From NCBI RefSeq assembly GCF_007197735.1, contig NZ_CP041637.1, forward strand, positions 3,133,001 through 3,197,000: a stretch of 64,000 nt of DNA, in the 5' to 3' direction. Each line of letters opens with the position of its first letter. Positions within the stretch are counted from its first letter, which is position 1. A model generated the notes under the pieces. The model did not search any database, was not told the DNA's origin, and worked only from the letters and a program-made list of their open reading frames with translations. This DNA comes from Formosa sediminum (GTDB lineage: Bacteria; Bacteroidota; Bacteroidia; Flavobacteriales; Flavobacteriaceae). A program made the translations under genes and the position numbers. Positions 37,133-46,053 of this stretch are shown here, in pieces.

Positions 37133-38197
37133 ATGAAAAAACACAATTTTAGTGCTGGCCCATGTATTCTTCCTCAAGAAGTATTACTTAAAGCTTCAGA
37201 AGCCGTAATCGATTTTAACAATAGCGGTTTATCTCTAATTGAAATATCGCACAGAAGCAAACCTTTTATTGAGGTTATGGAAAATGCTAGTGCATTAGCT
37301 ATAGAATTACTTGGCTTAGAAGGCAAAGGCTACAAAGCATTATTTTTACAAGGTGGCGCAAGCACTCAATTTTTAATGGCTGCGTACAATTTATTAGAAA
37401 CTAAAGCAGGCTATTTAAACACTGGTACTTGGGCTGCAAAATCCATAAAAGAAGCCAAACTTTTTGGAGATGTTGTAGAAGTTGCTTCGTCTAAAGACGC
37501 AAACTACAATTATATTCCTAAAGGGTTTACAGTACCTTCAGACTTAGATTATTTTCACTGTACATCTAACAACACCATATTCGGTACACAAATAAAAGAA
37601 TTTCCTACGAGTCCTGTACCTATGGTTTGCGACATGAGTAGTGATATTTTCTCTAGAACGCTAGACTTTTCTAAATTCGACTTAATTTATGCTGGTGCTC
37701 AAAAAAACATGGGGCCTGCAGGAACAACTCTTATTGTAATAAAAGAAGACGTTTTAGGTAAAGTAACTCGCGCAATCCCATCTATGCTAGATTACAAAAA
37801 TTTTATAGACAAAGACAGTATGTTTAACACACCTCCTGTTTTTGCTGTATACACCTCTATGTTAACCCTACAATGGTTAAAAGATTTGGGTGGAATTGCT
37901 GCTATTGAAAAAGAAAACGAAAAGAAAGCCCAATTAATGTATTCTGAAATAGATTTAAACCCATTATTTAAAGGGTTTGCAGCTAAAGAAGACCGCTCTA
38001 TAATGAATGCAACTTTTAACTTAGTAGACGAAAGTTTAAAAGACACTTTTGACGCTTTAGCAAAAGAAGCTGGTATGAATGGTATTAACGGACACAGAAG
38101 TGTTGGTGGATACAGAGCTTCTATGTATAACGCTTTACCTTTAAGTAGCGTTGCTGCTCTTGTTGAAGTAATGAGCGAATTGGAAAGAAAAGCATAA
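37133..38197 (+). CDS. serC: Phosphoserine aminotransferase
   Basis: SerC converts 3-phosphohydroxypyruvate to phosphoserine in serine synthesis and can also act in pyridoxal phosphate synthesis. The 354 residues begin HNFSAGPCILPQEVL and include LQGGASTQFLMAAYN and YAGAQKNMGPAGTT with the PLP lysine, closing with HRSVGGYRASMYNA. The length is normal. serA follows after about 50 bp, so serine synthesis is coded by a pair; serB is not in the window. Confidence 0.97.
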   Translation: MKKHNFSAGPCILPQEVLLKASEAVIDFNNSGLSLIEISHRSKPFIEVMENASALAIELLGLEGKGYKALFLQGGASTQFLMAAYNLLETKAGYLNTGTWAAKSIKEAKLFGDVVEVASSKDANYNYIPKGFTVPSDLDYFHCTSNNTIFGTQIKEFPTSPVPMVCDMSSDIFSRTLDFSKFDLIYAGAQKNMGPAGTTLIVIKEDVLGKVTRAIPSMLDYKNFIDKDSMFNTPPVFAVYTSMLTLQWLKDLGGIAAIEKENEKKAQLMYSEIDLNPLFKGFAAKEDRSIMNATFNLVDESLKDTFDALAKEAGMNGINGHRSVGGYRASMYNALPLSSVAALVEVMSELERKA

Positions 38198-38251
38198 TCA
38201 AACAAATTAATCAATTATAAAATCAATGTCATTTTTATGACAACAAATCTT

Positions 38252-39202
38252 ATGAAAGTATTAGCAAACGACGGTATTTCTCAAAGCGGAATTGACGCTT
38301 TAGAAAAAGATGGATTTGAAGTGATCACAACTACAGTAGCACAAGAACAATTAATTAATTACATTAACGAAAACCAAATTGTGGTGTTATTAGTTAGAAG
38401 TGCAACAACTGTACGTAAAGACTTAATAGATGCCTGCCCTAGCCTTAAAATTATTGGTCGTGGTGGTGTTGGTATGGACAACATTGATGTTGAATATGCT
38501 CGCGAAAAAGGACTAAAAGTTATAAATACTCCTGCAGCATCTTCACACTCGGTTGCAGAATTAGTTTTTGGACACCTATACGGATTGGCACGTTTCTTAC
38601 ACAACGCAAACAGAGATATGCCTTTAGAAGGTGATAAAAACTTTAAAGGATTAAAGAAAGCATACGCTAAAGGAACAGAACTTAAAGGAAAAACTTTAGG
38701 TGTACTTGGTTTTGGTCGTATTGGTCAAGCAACTGCTAAAGTTGCCCTAGGAGCAGGTATGAAAGTTGTTGCTTTCGACCCATTTTTAGAGAAAGCAGAT
38801 TTACAATTAGAGTTCTTTGATGGACAAACTGTAAGTTTTGAAATCAAAACCATATCTAAAGAAGAGGTTTTAAAACAAGCCGACTTTTTAACTTTACATG
38901 TACCAGCCCAAGATGGATATGTTATTGGTGAAACAGAATTAAATAGCATGAAAGATGGCGCTATATTAGTAAATGCTGCTCGTGGTGGGGTTGTAGATGA
39001 ACTTGCTCTTGTAAAAGCAATTGAAAGCGGTAAAATTGCTAGAGCCGCTTTAGATGTATTTGAAAAAGAACCACAACCAGAAATGGGACTATTAATGAAT
39101 CCTTCTTTATCATTAACACCACATACAGGTGCTGCAACAAATGAAGCCCAAGATAGAATTGGAACAGAATTAGCACAACAAATTGCTAGTATCTTACTAT
39201 AA
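38252..39202 (+). CDS. serA: D-3-phosphoglycerate dehydrogenase, short form
   Basis: SerA oxidises 3-phosphoglycerate, the entry to serine synthesis. The product has 316 residues from the ATG at 38252 (an ATG at 38237 would add MTTNL; homologues begin MKVLANDG). Motifs include GRGGVGMDNIDVEYA, the NAD fold LGVLGFGRIGQATA, NAARGGVVDE and PHTGAATNEAQ with the catalytic His. No ACT regulatory domain follows, so serine feedback of the usual kind is not expected. It ends at a strong terminator. Confidence 0.94.
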   Translation: MKVLANDGISQSGIDALEKDGFEVITTTVAQEQLINYINENQIVVLLVRSATTVRKDLIDACPSLKIIGRGGVGMDNIDVEYAREKGLKVINTPAASSHSVAELVFGHLYGLARFLHNANRDMPLEGDKNFKGLKKAYAKGTELKGKTLGVLGFGRIGQATAKVALGAGMKVVAFDPFLEKADLQLEFFDGQTVSFEIKTISKEEVLKQADFLTLHVPAQDGYVIGETELNSMKDGAILVNAARGGVVDELALVKAIESGKIARAALDVFEKEPQPEMGLLMNPSLSLTPHTGAATNEAQDRIGTELAQQIASILL

Positions 39203-39222
39203 TTTTATGAACATATAATTAC

Positions 39223-39259
39223 AAAAAAACCGTTTAAATAATTTTTAAACGGTTTTTTT
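39223..39259 (+). terminator. Intrinsic terminator after serA
   Basis: AAAAAAACCGTTTAAA pairs with TTTAAACGGTTTTTTT around TAATT, followed by a T-run. It lies 20 bp after the serA stop. Confidence 0.9.
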
Positions 39260-39371
39260 TATATATCATCTAATTGCTCTACTTATAAAACGATTTAAAC
39301 ACCTCTTAATACATCATTACAGCGGTCTAAAAGCTATTTTAAATCCGTTTAATCCATTTCACACATTATAT

Positions 39372-40799
39372 TCAATCTTCTTCAAAAAACTCATCTTTAA
39401 ACCCAATTAAATAAAGTTTTTCTTTAGCACGTGTTACAGCAGTATATAACCAACGCAAATAATCTTTATCTATTCCGTTAGGCAAATAGGGCTGCTCTAC
39501 AAACACCGTATTCCACTGTCCTCCTTGCGATTTATGACATGTTATTGCGTAAGAAAATTTAACCTGCAATGCATTAAAGTATTTGTTTGCTTTAACCTTA
39601 CTAAACCGCTTATAACTACTACTTTCGTCTTCATAATCTTTTAAAACCTCTTGATATAGCCTATTAGAATCTTCATAAGGCAAGGATGGAGATTCTGCAG
39701 ATATTGTATCTAAGAGCAACACCGTTTCAAAAGGGTGCATTCTTGGGTAATCTACCATTCTCACTTTAACTTCCGCAAAACGAAAACCGTATAATTCTTT
39801 AATAGAAAAAATTTCTAGAACCTCTATAATATCACCATTTGCAATAAATCCAGCTTCAGAAGAAGGCTTTAACCAAAAATAATTATTCTTAACAATCATT
39901 AAATAATCACCTGCAGACAATTCATTCTCATTGAATAATATTCTGCTTCTAATTTGCTGATTGTAAAGATTTGCACGCTTGTTACTTCTAACAATAATTG
40001 AAGTTTCTTCATTACCTAAATCGCTATAACAATCGTTAATAGCATCCATAATTTCTTGTCCACCTATTAACCTTACTATATCTTTAAATGGCAAAACATT
40101 AAACTTAAAACTATCGTAAAAAACGCCGGAAAGTGTTTCTCGAAGAATGGTTGCATTAAATAAAATACCTGAATCTTGTTCTTGCCTTACTACTTCGTCA
40201 AGTTCCATACTAACAACCTCCTTATCATAATTTAAAATTAGAGATTTTTGCTCTAAAGCTGGACTAACATCTAGTTTTACTGGTGGTAACTGTGCGGTAT
40301 CACCAATTAGCAATAGTTTACATTGATGACCACTATACACATATTGCATTAAATCGTCTAGTAAAGAGCCATTTTCAAACAGTTTAGAGTCGCCTGGAGT
40401 ATCTGGAATCATAGAGGCTTCATCTACTATAAATATAGTGTTTTTATGCTTATTAGGTTGCAACACAAATTTCACACCTCCACCTCTATCTTTTCTTGGA
40501 AAATAGATTTTTTTATGAATGGTAAACGCTTCTTTTTTAGAATAATTTGAAATAACTTTTGCAGCACGACCAGTTGGAGCCATTAAAACGGCACTTTTTT
40601 TAATTTTCCATAAATTATTCACTATAGTGCTGACAATAGTGGTTTTACCTGTTCCAGCGTACCCCTTTAGTAAATAAAGTGATTTAGGGTCTGGATTAAA
40701 AATAAATTCAGATAATTGAATTAATACAAAATTTTGTTTTTCGGTTGGATTAAACGGAAACTGCTGTTTTATAAGGGAATAAAATTGGGATGCATTCAT
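39372..40799 (-). CDS. RecD-like superfamily 1 DNA helicase
   Basis: The 475-residue protein has Walker A GYAGTGKTTIVSTIV (near residues 44-58), Walker B FIVDEASMIPD, GDTAQLPPV, and C-terminal UvrD-like motifs (FSYAITCHKSQGGQWNTVFVEQ, YTAVTRAKEKLYLIG). This is the AAA_30/RecD2-like 5'-3' helicase family seen without RecB or RecC; it lacks a nuclease domain and the long N-terminal region of true RecD2. It stands alone on the minus strand. Confidence 0.9.
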   Translation of the reverse strand: MNASQFYSLIKQQFPFNPTEKQNFVLIQLSEFIFNPDPKSLYLLKGYAGTGKTTIVSTIVNNLWKIKKSAVLMAPTGRAAKVISNYSKKEAFTIHKKIYFPRKDRGGGVKFVLQPNKHKNTIFIVDEASMIPDTPGDSKLFENGSLLDDLMQYVYSGHQCKLLLIGDTAQLPPVKLDVSPALEQKSLILNYDKEVVSMELDEVVRQEQDSGILFNATILRETLSGVFYDSFKFNVLPFKDIVRLIGGQEIMDAINDCYSDLGNEETSIIVRSNKRANLYNQQIRSRILFNENELSAGDYLMIVKNNYFWLKPSSEAGFIANGDIIEVLEIFSIKELYGFRFAEVKVRMVDYPRMHPFETVLLLDTISAESPSLPYEDSNRLYQEVLKDYEDESSSYKRFSKVKANKYFNALQVKFSYAITCHKSQGGQWNTVFVEQPYLPNGIDKDYLRWLYTAVTRAKEKLYLIGFKDEFFEED

Positions 40800-40880
40800 T
40801 TATTGAGCTTCAGAAAAAAATTTATTCAAAGATAGCAATGATTTTTACTCTCATAGGTTTTAACGAATAAAAAAAAATTG

Positions 40881-40888
40881 TAGATTTG
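40881..40888 (+). promoter_or_regulatory. -7 promoter box
   Basis: TAGATTTG, an exact TAnnTTTG, lies 38 bp before the ATG at 40927. No TTG is at the right distance. Confidence 0.42.
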
Positions 40889-40926
40889 CGTTAGACCTTT
40901 AATAAAATTAATTAACAAAAAACACT

Positions 40927-41673
40927 ATGCTTACAATAATTCTTATTGCAGTTGGTTCTATTCTGCTTACAATTGGTTTAGTTTGGCTGATTGACAAATT
41001 TTTACCATCAGGTTTAAAACCTGTTATAATTATTGCACTTTGGCTTCTTATTGCTTTTCTAGGATACCAAACATTTATGTCAGTTTACATGCCTATCCAA
41101 TTCAATCAAGTTAAACAGAAACGTTATGCTGTAGTTATCGAAAAACTTATTGACATAAGAGACGCCCAATTAGCTCACAAACAAGTTACAGGAACTTTTG
41201 CAGCAGATTTTGACCACTTAATTAAATTTATTGATACAGCTAAATACACAATTACACAACGTCGTGACTCTACTGTTATTGACGAAGAGTTAACAAAAAG
41301 ATATGGTGGTGTAGAAACTACAAAAGATATTATTATTATTGATACATTAGGGTTTGTACCTGTTAAAGATTCATTATTTAAGAATTCTTCTCGTTACAAA
41401 ACAATGATGAACCTTCCTGCTGGAATTGGTCCAGAAGGGGCTAAATTTAAAATGGAAGCTGGAACTATAGATCAAAACGATGTTAAGATTCCTGTTTTTG
41501 AAGCATCTGTTAAGAAAAATGTAATCTTATTTGATCAAGAACCAGATTTAGTTGTTCAAGAAAACCAAGTTATTGCAGTAGACGATGTAAACGGAGATGC
41601 ATTAATGGTAGGTTCTATGACAGAAGTTAAAACAAATGGTAACTGGCCAAAAACATATGGGGACGACGAATAG
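40927..41673 (+). CDS. Conserved membrane protein of unknown function
   Basis: The 248-residue protein has two N-terminal membrane helices (about residues 3-24 and 32-52) and a soluble part with a helix rich in charges (YAVVIEKLIDIRDAQLAHKQVTG) followed by beta-rich sequence (VVQENQVIAVDDVNG). No enzymatic motif is visible and I recognise no named family; the helix-plus-beta pattern after the anchor is faintly reminiscent of pilin-like folds, but only weakly. It heads the group with the DUF3822 gene and rsmD, overlapping the former by 17 bp. Confidence 0.72.
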   Translation: MLTIILIAVGSILLTIGLVWLIDKFLPSGLKPVIIIALWLLIAFLGYQTFMSVYMPIQFNQVKQKRYAVVIEKLIDIRDAQLAHKQVTGTFAADFDHLIKFIDTAKYTITQRRDSTVIDEELTKRYGGVETTKDIIIIDTLGFVPVKDSLFKNSSRYKTMMNLPAGIGPEGAKFKMEAGTIDQNDVKIPVFEASVKKNVILFDQEPDLVVQENQVIAVDDVNGDALMVGSMTEVKTNGNWPKTYGDDE

Positions 41674-42478
41674 CAACCCACATATTACAACATATAGAGA
41701 ATTGTCCATTCAAATTAGTTTGAGTGGACTTTCTTTTTGTACATTAAATCGTATTTCTAACACCATAGATGTTTTAAAACACATACAATTTGATAATTAC
41801 GAAACGCCTTACAAATTATTAGAACACGTACAGGCTCTATTTAAATCCGAAGTTTGCTTACAAGACCAATTTAATAGTATTCAATTAATTCATAGCAATG
41901 AACTATCTACTCTAGTACCTGCTCCCCTATTTAACGAAGAGCACTTAGCCGATTATTTAAAATACAACTCTAAAATATTAAAATCTGATTTTATTACTTT
42001 TGATGCAATAGATATTAATGACAGTGTAAATGTTTATGTGCCTTATGTAAACGTAAATAATTTTATTTATGAACACTTTGGAGCATTTACCTATAAACAT
42101 GCATCTACAATTTTAATTGAAAGTATTTTACAACTAGAGAAAAATGCAAACGAGCCTAAACTCTATGTACACGTTGGATTAAGAAATTTTGAAATAATTA
42201 GTGTTTTTAATGGTGCATTACAGTTTTATAATACATTTGAGTATAATACTAAAGAAGATTTTATTTATTATGTATTATTTACATTAGAGCAACTAAAATT
42301 AAACCCAGAAACAATTCAAATTGTATGTATTGGAGATATTTTAGAAGATAGTGAGTTATATACTATTGCATATAAATATGTACGTAATATATCATTTGGC
42401 ACCCACAAACAACAATATACACACAATCAACAACTAGAAACTCCACATACAGAGTTTGTGATCTTAAACAGTTTTTAA
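41657..42478 (+). CDS. DUF3822 family protein
   Basis: The 273-residue protein (from the ATG at 41657; an upstream ATG at 41636 would add seven residues and overlap the previous gene more) matches what I know of DUF3822, an uncharacterised family with an actin/ASKHA-like fold, placed beside rsmD in flavobacteria. Seen motifs include LSIQISLSGLSFC and YVHVGLRNFEIISVFNG. It overlaps rsmD by one base (TAATG), so both are translated together. Confidence 0.82.
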   Translation: MGTTNSNPHITTYRELSIQISLSGLSFCTLNRISNTIDVLKHIQFDNYETPYKLLEHVQALFKSEVCLQDQFNSIQLIHSNELSTLVPAPLFNEEHLADYLKYNSKILKSDFITFDAIDINDSVNVYVPYVNVNNFIYEHFGAFTYKHASTILIESILQLEKNANEPKLYVHVGLRNFEIISVFNGALQFYNTFEYNTKEDFIYYVLFTLEQLKLNPETIQIVCIGDILEDSELYTIAYKYVRNISFGTHKQQYTHNQQLETPHTEFVILNSF

Positions 42479-43035
42479 TGCGAATAATATCTGGATTATA
42501 CAAAGGAAGAAGAATTAATGCACCTAAAAAGTTGCCTGTTCGCCCTACAACAGATATGGCTAAAGAAGCCTTATTTAATATATTAAATAATAATTACTAT
42601 TTTGAAGATATTTCTGTTCTAGATTTATTTGCAGGAATTGGGAGTATTAGTTACGAATTCGCTTCTCGTGGCACTAAACAAATTACATGTGTAGACCAGG
42701 AATTTGGATGTACTAAATTTATAAGCGATACAGCGAAAACTTTTGAGATGCCTTTGCAGGTAATAAAAAGTGATGTATTTAAGTTTCTTGAACAAACCAG
42801 TTTAAAATCTACTATAATTTTTGCAGATCCACCGTACGCCTTTCCTTTGGAAGAATTTAGCAAAATTCCAGAACTAGTTTTTCAAAACAACCTTCTAGAA
42901 GATGATGGTTTATTAATTGTAGAGCATTCTAAACATACAGATTTATCTAATTTAGAACACTATAACCACTCAAAAAGCTATGGAGGAAACACGTTTAGTT
43001 TCTTTAGCAAACCAAACTTAGAAACAGAAAATTAA
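42478..43035 (+). CDS. rsmD: 16S rRNA (guanine(966)-N(2))-methyltransferase
   Basis: RsmD methylates G966 of 16S rRNA. The 185-residue protein starts MRIISGLYKGRRI, has PTTDMAKEALFNIL, the SAM-binding VLDLFAGIGSISYEFASRG and the catalytic FADPPYAFP (DPPY motif), the family's signature order. It shares its start with the stop of the DUF3822 gene (ATGA/TAATG overlap). The length is normal. Confidence 0.95.
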   Translation: MRIISGLYKGRRINAPKKLPVRPTTDMAKEALFNILNNNYYFEDISVLDLFAGIGSISYEFASRGTKQITCVDQEFGCTKFISDTAKTFEMPLQVIKSDVFKFLEQTSLKSTIIFADPPYAFPLEEFSKIPELVFQNNLLEDDGLLIVEHSKHTDLSNLEHYNHSKSYGGNTFSFFSKPNLETEN

Positions 43036-43237
43036 TATAAAAATTCACAAAAACACATAAACTCCTCACACAAAACACTTTACAAGCTTTAAGGTTTTTT
43101 TAAAATTAATTTAACTCAAACGTTTTCAAATTAATTTTAAAATTATTCATAAATTTCATGTTAAAATAAATATAAAATATGTAATTTAGTTTGCGTTAAT
43201 CACATAGATTATAACCGTTTAATACTTTTTGTATATT

Positions 43238-43759
43238 ATGAAAAAACTTTTATTTGTCGCATTTTCTTTAACTATTATGCTTTCGTGTAAAGAACCCGTT
43301 AAACAGTATACTACATCTTCTCCAGAAATAGAAACAATTAAAACGTTACATAAATATTTTGAAGATAATAATTATGATGCCTTAACTGAACTTTATGCTG
43401 AAGATGCAAAGATTTATGAAAATTCTTTCGAATCTAAGTCTGCTTCGGATGTTATAAAAGAAGGGAAAGAAGGACGCGAATTAATTGCGGATTACACCTT
43501 TGAAGGTGGTGTAAAATGTGAAATGATAATAAATGATGCTGGAGAAAAATGGGTTAATAGTTGGGCCCATTGGAAAGGAACCTTAAAAGGAGGTGAAAAA
43601 GTTATAGAAGTACCTATTATTTCTCGATTTTTATTTGAAGATGGTAAAATTGTAAAAGAATACAGCTATTGGGATAATTTACCTAGCTACATCGCTTTCG
43701 ATGAGATGGCTTCTAAAAAATTAGAAAATTTGGAAGAAACCTTAGAAGAAGATAAATAA
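43238..43759 (+). CDS. SnoaL-like/NTF2-like lipoprotein
   Basis: The 173-residue protein begins with a lipoprotein signal (MKKLLFVAFSLTIMLSCK, Cys18) and has an NTF2-like domain (IETIKTLHKYFEDNNYDALTE, YAEDAKIYENS, WKGTLKGGEKVIEVPIISRF). The start is the ATG at 43238; an in-frame TTG nine bases earlier is not needed. Such proteins bind small ligands or serve as enzymes, but no catalytic residues can be named. It is a single gene, converging on RNase P RNA. Confidence 0.8.
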   Translation: MKKLLFVAFSLTIMLSCKEPVKQYTTSSPEIETIKTLHKYFEDNNYDALTELYAEDAKIYENSFESKSASDVIKEGKEGRELIADYTFEGGVKCEMIINDAGEKWVNSWAHWKGTLKGGEKVIEVPIISRFLFEDGKIVKEYSYWDNLPSYIAFDEMASKKLENLEETLEEDK

Positions 43760-43808
43760 TAATATACCAACCAAATATTATATATAAACAACCAACCAAA
43801 ATGAAACA

Positions 43809-43839
43809 AAGCCCTTTTTTATACTATAAAAAAGGGCTT
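43809..43839. terminator. Terminator between the NTF2-like gene and rnpB
   Basis: AAGCCCTTTTTTATA and TATAAAAAAGGGCTT form a nearly complete palindrome (15-bp arms, a few central bases open in RNA). T-rich tails occur on both strands; it ends rnpB on the minus strand and the lipoprotein gene on the plus strand. Confidence 0.8.
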
Positions 43840-43847
43840 GTTTATAT

Positions 43848-44154
43848 AAGTAAATCTATAAGCCGAATCCTGTACTTTTTCTAAAAGAAAAAGCCCTTAT
43901 CATTTATCTGAATGTATTATTACTAATACACTTTAGCTGCCTACCCTCCAGCATCGGACGTGCCGCCCTCAAACATTGGTATACATGGCATTGCACCACA
44001 TAGAGTTTACCCGGTTTCACTACAGCATTACCTGTACATACTTTCTGTTGCACTTTTCCTAATCTCACGACTGGTGGCCATTAACCACTATGTTGCACTA
44101 TGGTGTTCGGACTTTCCTCCATTCTTAATAGAATAGCGATAAGGCGATTTACTT
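43848..44154 (-). ncRNA. rnpB: RNase P RNA
   Basis: The minus strand carries the diagnostic conserved blocks of bacterial RNase P RNA, class A-like: GGAGGAAAGTCCGAACACC near the 5' end, GAAACCGGGTAAACTC and GAGGGCGGCACGTCCGA further down, and ACAGGATTCGGCTTATA at the 3' end. The ends are set by the outer helix P1: AAGTAAATC (44146-44154) with GATTTACTT (43848-43856). The gene is about 307 nt. It ends at the terminator at 43809-43839. The 5' end could be a few bases longer. Confidence 0.95.
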
Positions 44155-44276
44155 GAGCGCAAAAATACAATAATTACTAAGTAATACTATTAAAGTTACT
44201 TTTATTAAATTTCTAAAATTGTTAATAACTCATAGTATTTTTAATCGCCATCTCTTTAAAATATACCCTTAATTTT

Positions 44277-44284
44277 TAACTTTG
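44277..44284 (+). promoter_or_regulatory. -7 promoter box of dnaX
   Basis: TAACTTTG, an exact TAnnTTTG box, lies 17 bp before the dnaX ATG. The 5' leader would be very short, about 10 nt. No TTG is at the right distance. Confidence 0.45.
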
Positions 44285-44301
44285 TTGTTCTAAGAATTTC
44301 T

Positions 44302-46053
44302 ATGGAACATTTTATTGTATCGGCTCGTAAATATAGACCTCAAACATTTAAAGATGTAGTTGGGCAACAAGCTATTACCAATACATTATTAAACGCCATA
44401 GAACATAATCATTTGGCGCAAGCACTTTTATTTACAGGGCCTCGAGGTGTTGGAAAAACCAGTTGTGCACGTATTCTAGCCAAAATGATTAACAGTAAAA
44501 AGGGAGAACATACAGATGAAGATTTTGCTTTTAATGTGTTTGAACTCGATGCCGCTTCGAATAATTCAGTAGATGATATTAGAAATCTTACAGATCAAGT
44601 AAGAATTCCTCCACAAATTGGTCAATATAAAGTATATATTATTGACGAGGTACATATGCTCTCTCAAGCCGCTTTTAATGCATTTTTAAAAACTTTAGAA
44701 GAGCCTCCAAAACATTGTATTTTTATTTTAGCAACTACAGAAAAACATAAAATTATTCCTACCATCCTATCCAGATGTCAGATATTTGATTTTAAACGTA
44801 TTACTGTTAAAGATGCTAAAGACTATTTAAAATATATTGCCGAAGAGCAAGGTATAACTGCAGAAGATGATGCTTTACACATTATTGCTCAAAAAGCAGA
44901 TGGTGCCATGCGTGATGCGCTTTCAATTTTTGATCGTGTTGTTAGTTTTTCTGGTAAAAATTTAACACGACAAGCGGTTACAGAAAATTTAAACGTACTT
45001 GACTATGAAACATTTTTTACAAGTACAGACTTTATTTTAGAACACAACATTCCTCAATTATTATTACAATTTAACACTACTTTATCTAAAGGTTTTGACG
45101 GACAGCATTATATCGCTGGTTTAGCCTCGCACTTTCGAGATTTGTTAGTATGTAAAACACCACAAACTGTTGAACTTTTAGAAGTAGGAGAAGAAACAAA
45201 GCAAAAGTATTTAGAGCAAGCAAACAAATCGCCTCAATCTTTTTTGTTACAAGGAATAGAACTTGCTAACGACTGCGATCTCAAATATAAATCTAGTAAA
45301 AACCAACGACTCCTCGTCGAACTTTGTCTCATGCAACTTGCCTCTATCACTTTTGATGGAGAAAAAAAAAATAGCAAACGTTACATAATTCCGCCTTCAT
45401 ATTTTAGAGCAAAAGGCATTACTCCTATTCCGATAAAAAAACCAGAAATATCGAGTACTAACGCCTCAGAAAATAAAGAAAAAGCCACTACAGCCCCTAC
45501 AAATACAGCTACTCAAACAGCTACAAAACAACCAACACCTTCTAAATTTGCAGATACCGATGTTCCTAAAATTGTTTTAAATAAAGAAAACAAACGTACA
45601 TCTGGCTTATCTTTAAAGAGTATACGTGCCAAAAAAGAACATGAAATTAAGCAAAATGAAGTTGTTTATGATGAAATAAATCTTCCTACAGACGATTTTA
45701 TGGAGGAAGATATGCAAGCAGCATGGAAAGATTATGTAAGTATTATTGAAACCGAGGGACAATTTAATTTGGCTTCTATTCTATCTATAGATGTACCAAA
45801 ATTAAAAGATAAAACAACCATTAGCATTGTATTTCCTAACCAAACCAATAAGGTGGAAGTTGAAAGAAATCAATTTCATTTAATGAGTTTTATTAGAAAA
45901 CGTTTAAATAATTTTGATGTTAGTTTAGAGATTGAAATTAATGAAGAAAAAGAAAAGCAATATGCATATACACCTCGCGAGAAATTTGAAAGAATGTGCG
46001 AGAAAAATCCAAATTTAGACCTATTAAGAAAAGCTTTTGATTTAGATGTTTAA
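44302..46053 (+). CDS. dnaX: DNA polymerase III subunits gamma/tau
   Basis: DnaX is the motor subunit of the clamp loader. The 583-residue full-length product has Walker A GPRGVGKTS (Lys52), Walker B/DEAH-like IIDEVHMLSQAAFNAFLKTLEEPP and sensor 1 LATTEKHK, then domain III (about 180-355), a Thr/Pro/Lys-rich linker (about 370-440) and a C-terminal tau-type domain (about 470-583). The four-cysteine zinc insertion after the P-loop, known from E. coli DnaX, is missing: NSKKGEHTDEDFAFNVFE stands in its place. An A10 run at codons 354-357 could produce a short gamma-like form. The stop overlaps the next gene by 8 bp. Confidence 0.95.
   Translation: MEHFIVSARKYRPQTFKDVVGQQAITNTLLNAIEHNHLAQALLFTGPRGVGKTSCARILAKMINSKKGEHTDEDFAFNVFELDAASNNSVDDIRNLTDQVRIPPQIGQYKVYIIDEVHMLSQAAFNAFLKTLEEPPKHCIFILATTEKHKIIPTILSRCQIFDFKRITVKDAKDYLKYIAEEQGITAEDDALHIIAQKADGAMRDALSIFDRVVSFSGKNLTRQAVTENLNVLDYETFFTSTDFILEHNIPQLLLQFNTTLSKGFDGQHYIAGLASHFRDLLVCKTPQTVELLEVGEETKQKYLEQANKSPQSFLLQGIELANDCDLKYKSSKNQRLLVELCLMQLASITFDGEKKNSKRYIIPPSYFRAKGITPIPIKKPEISSTNASENKEKATTAPTNTATQTATKQPTPSKFADTDVPKIVLNKENKRTSGLSLKSIRAKKEHEIKQNEVVYDEINLPTDDFMEEDMQAAWKDYVSIIETEGQFNLASILSIDVPKLKDKTTISIVFPNQTNKVEVERNQFHLMSFIRKRLNNFDVSLEIEINEEKEKQYAYTPREKFERMCEKNPNLDLLRKAFDLDV
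45362..45371 (+). other. A10 slippery run in dnaX
   Basis: Ten consecutive A follow G at codons GAA AAA AAA AAT (residues 354-357). A slip of one base back puts TAG (45372-45374) next; a shift forward gives TAA (45386-45388) after five codons. Either way a product of about 357-361 residues results, ending directly after domain III, as in the gamma forms of E. coli (ribosomal frameshift) and Thermus thermophilus (transcript slippage at an A run). The slip itself is an inference. Confidence 0.5.
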
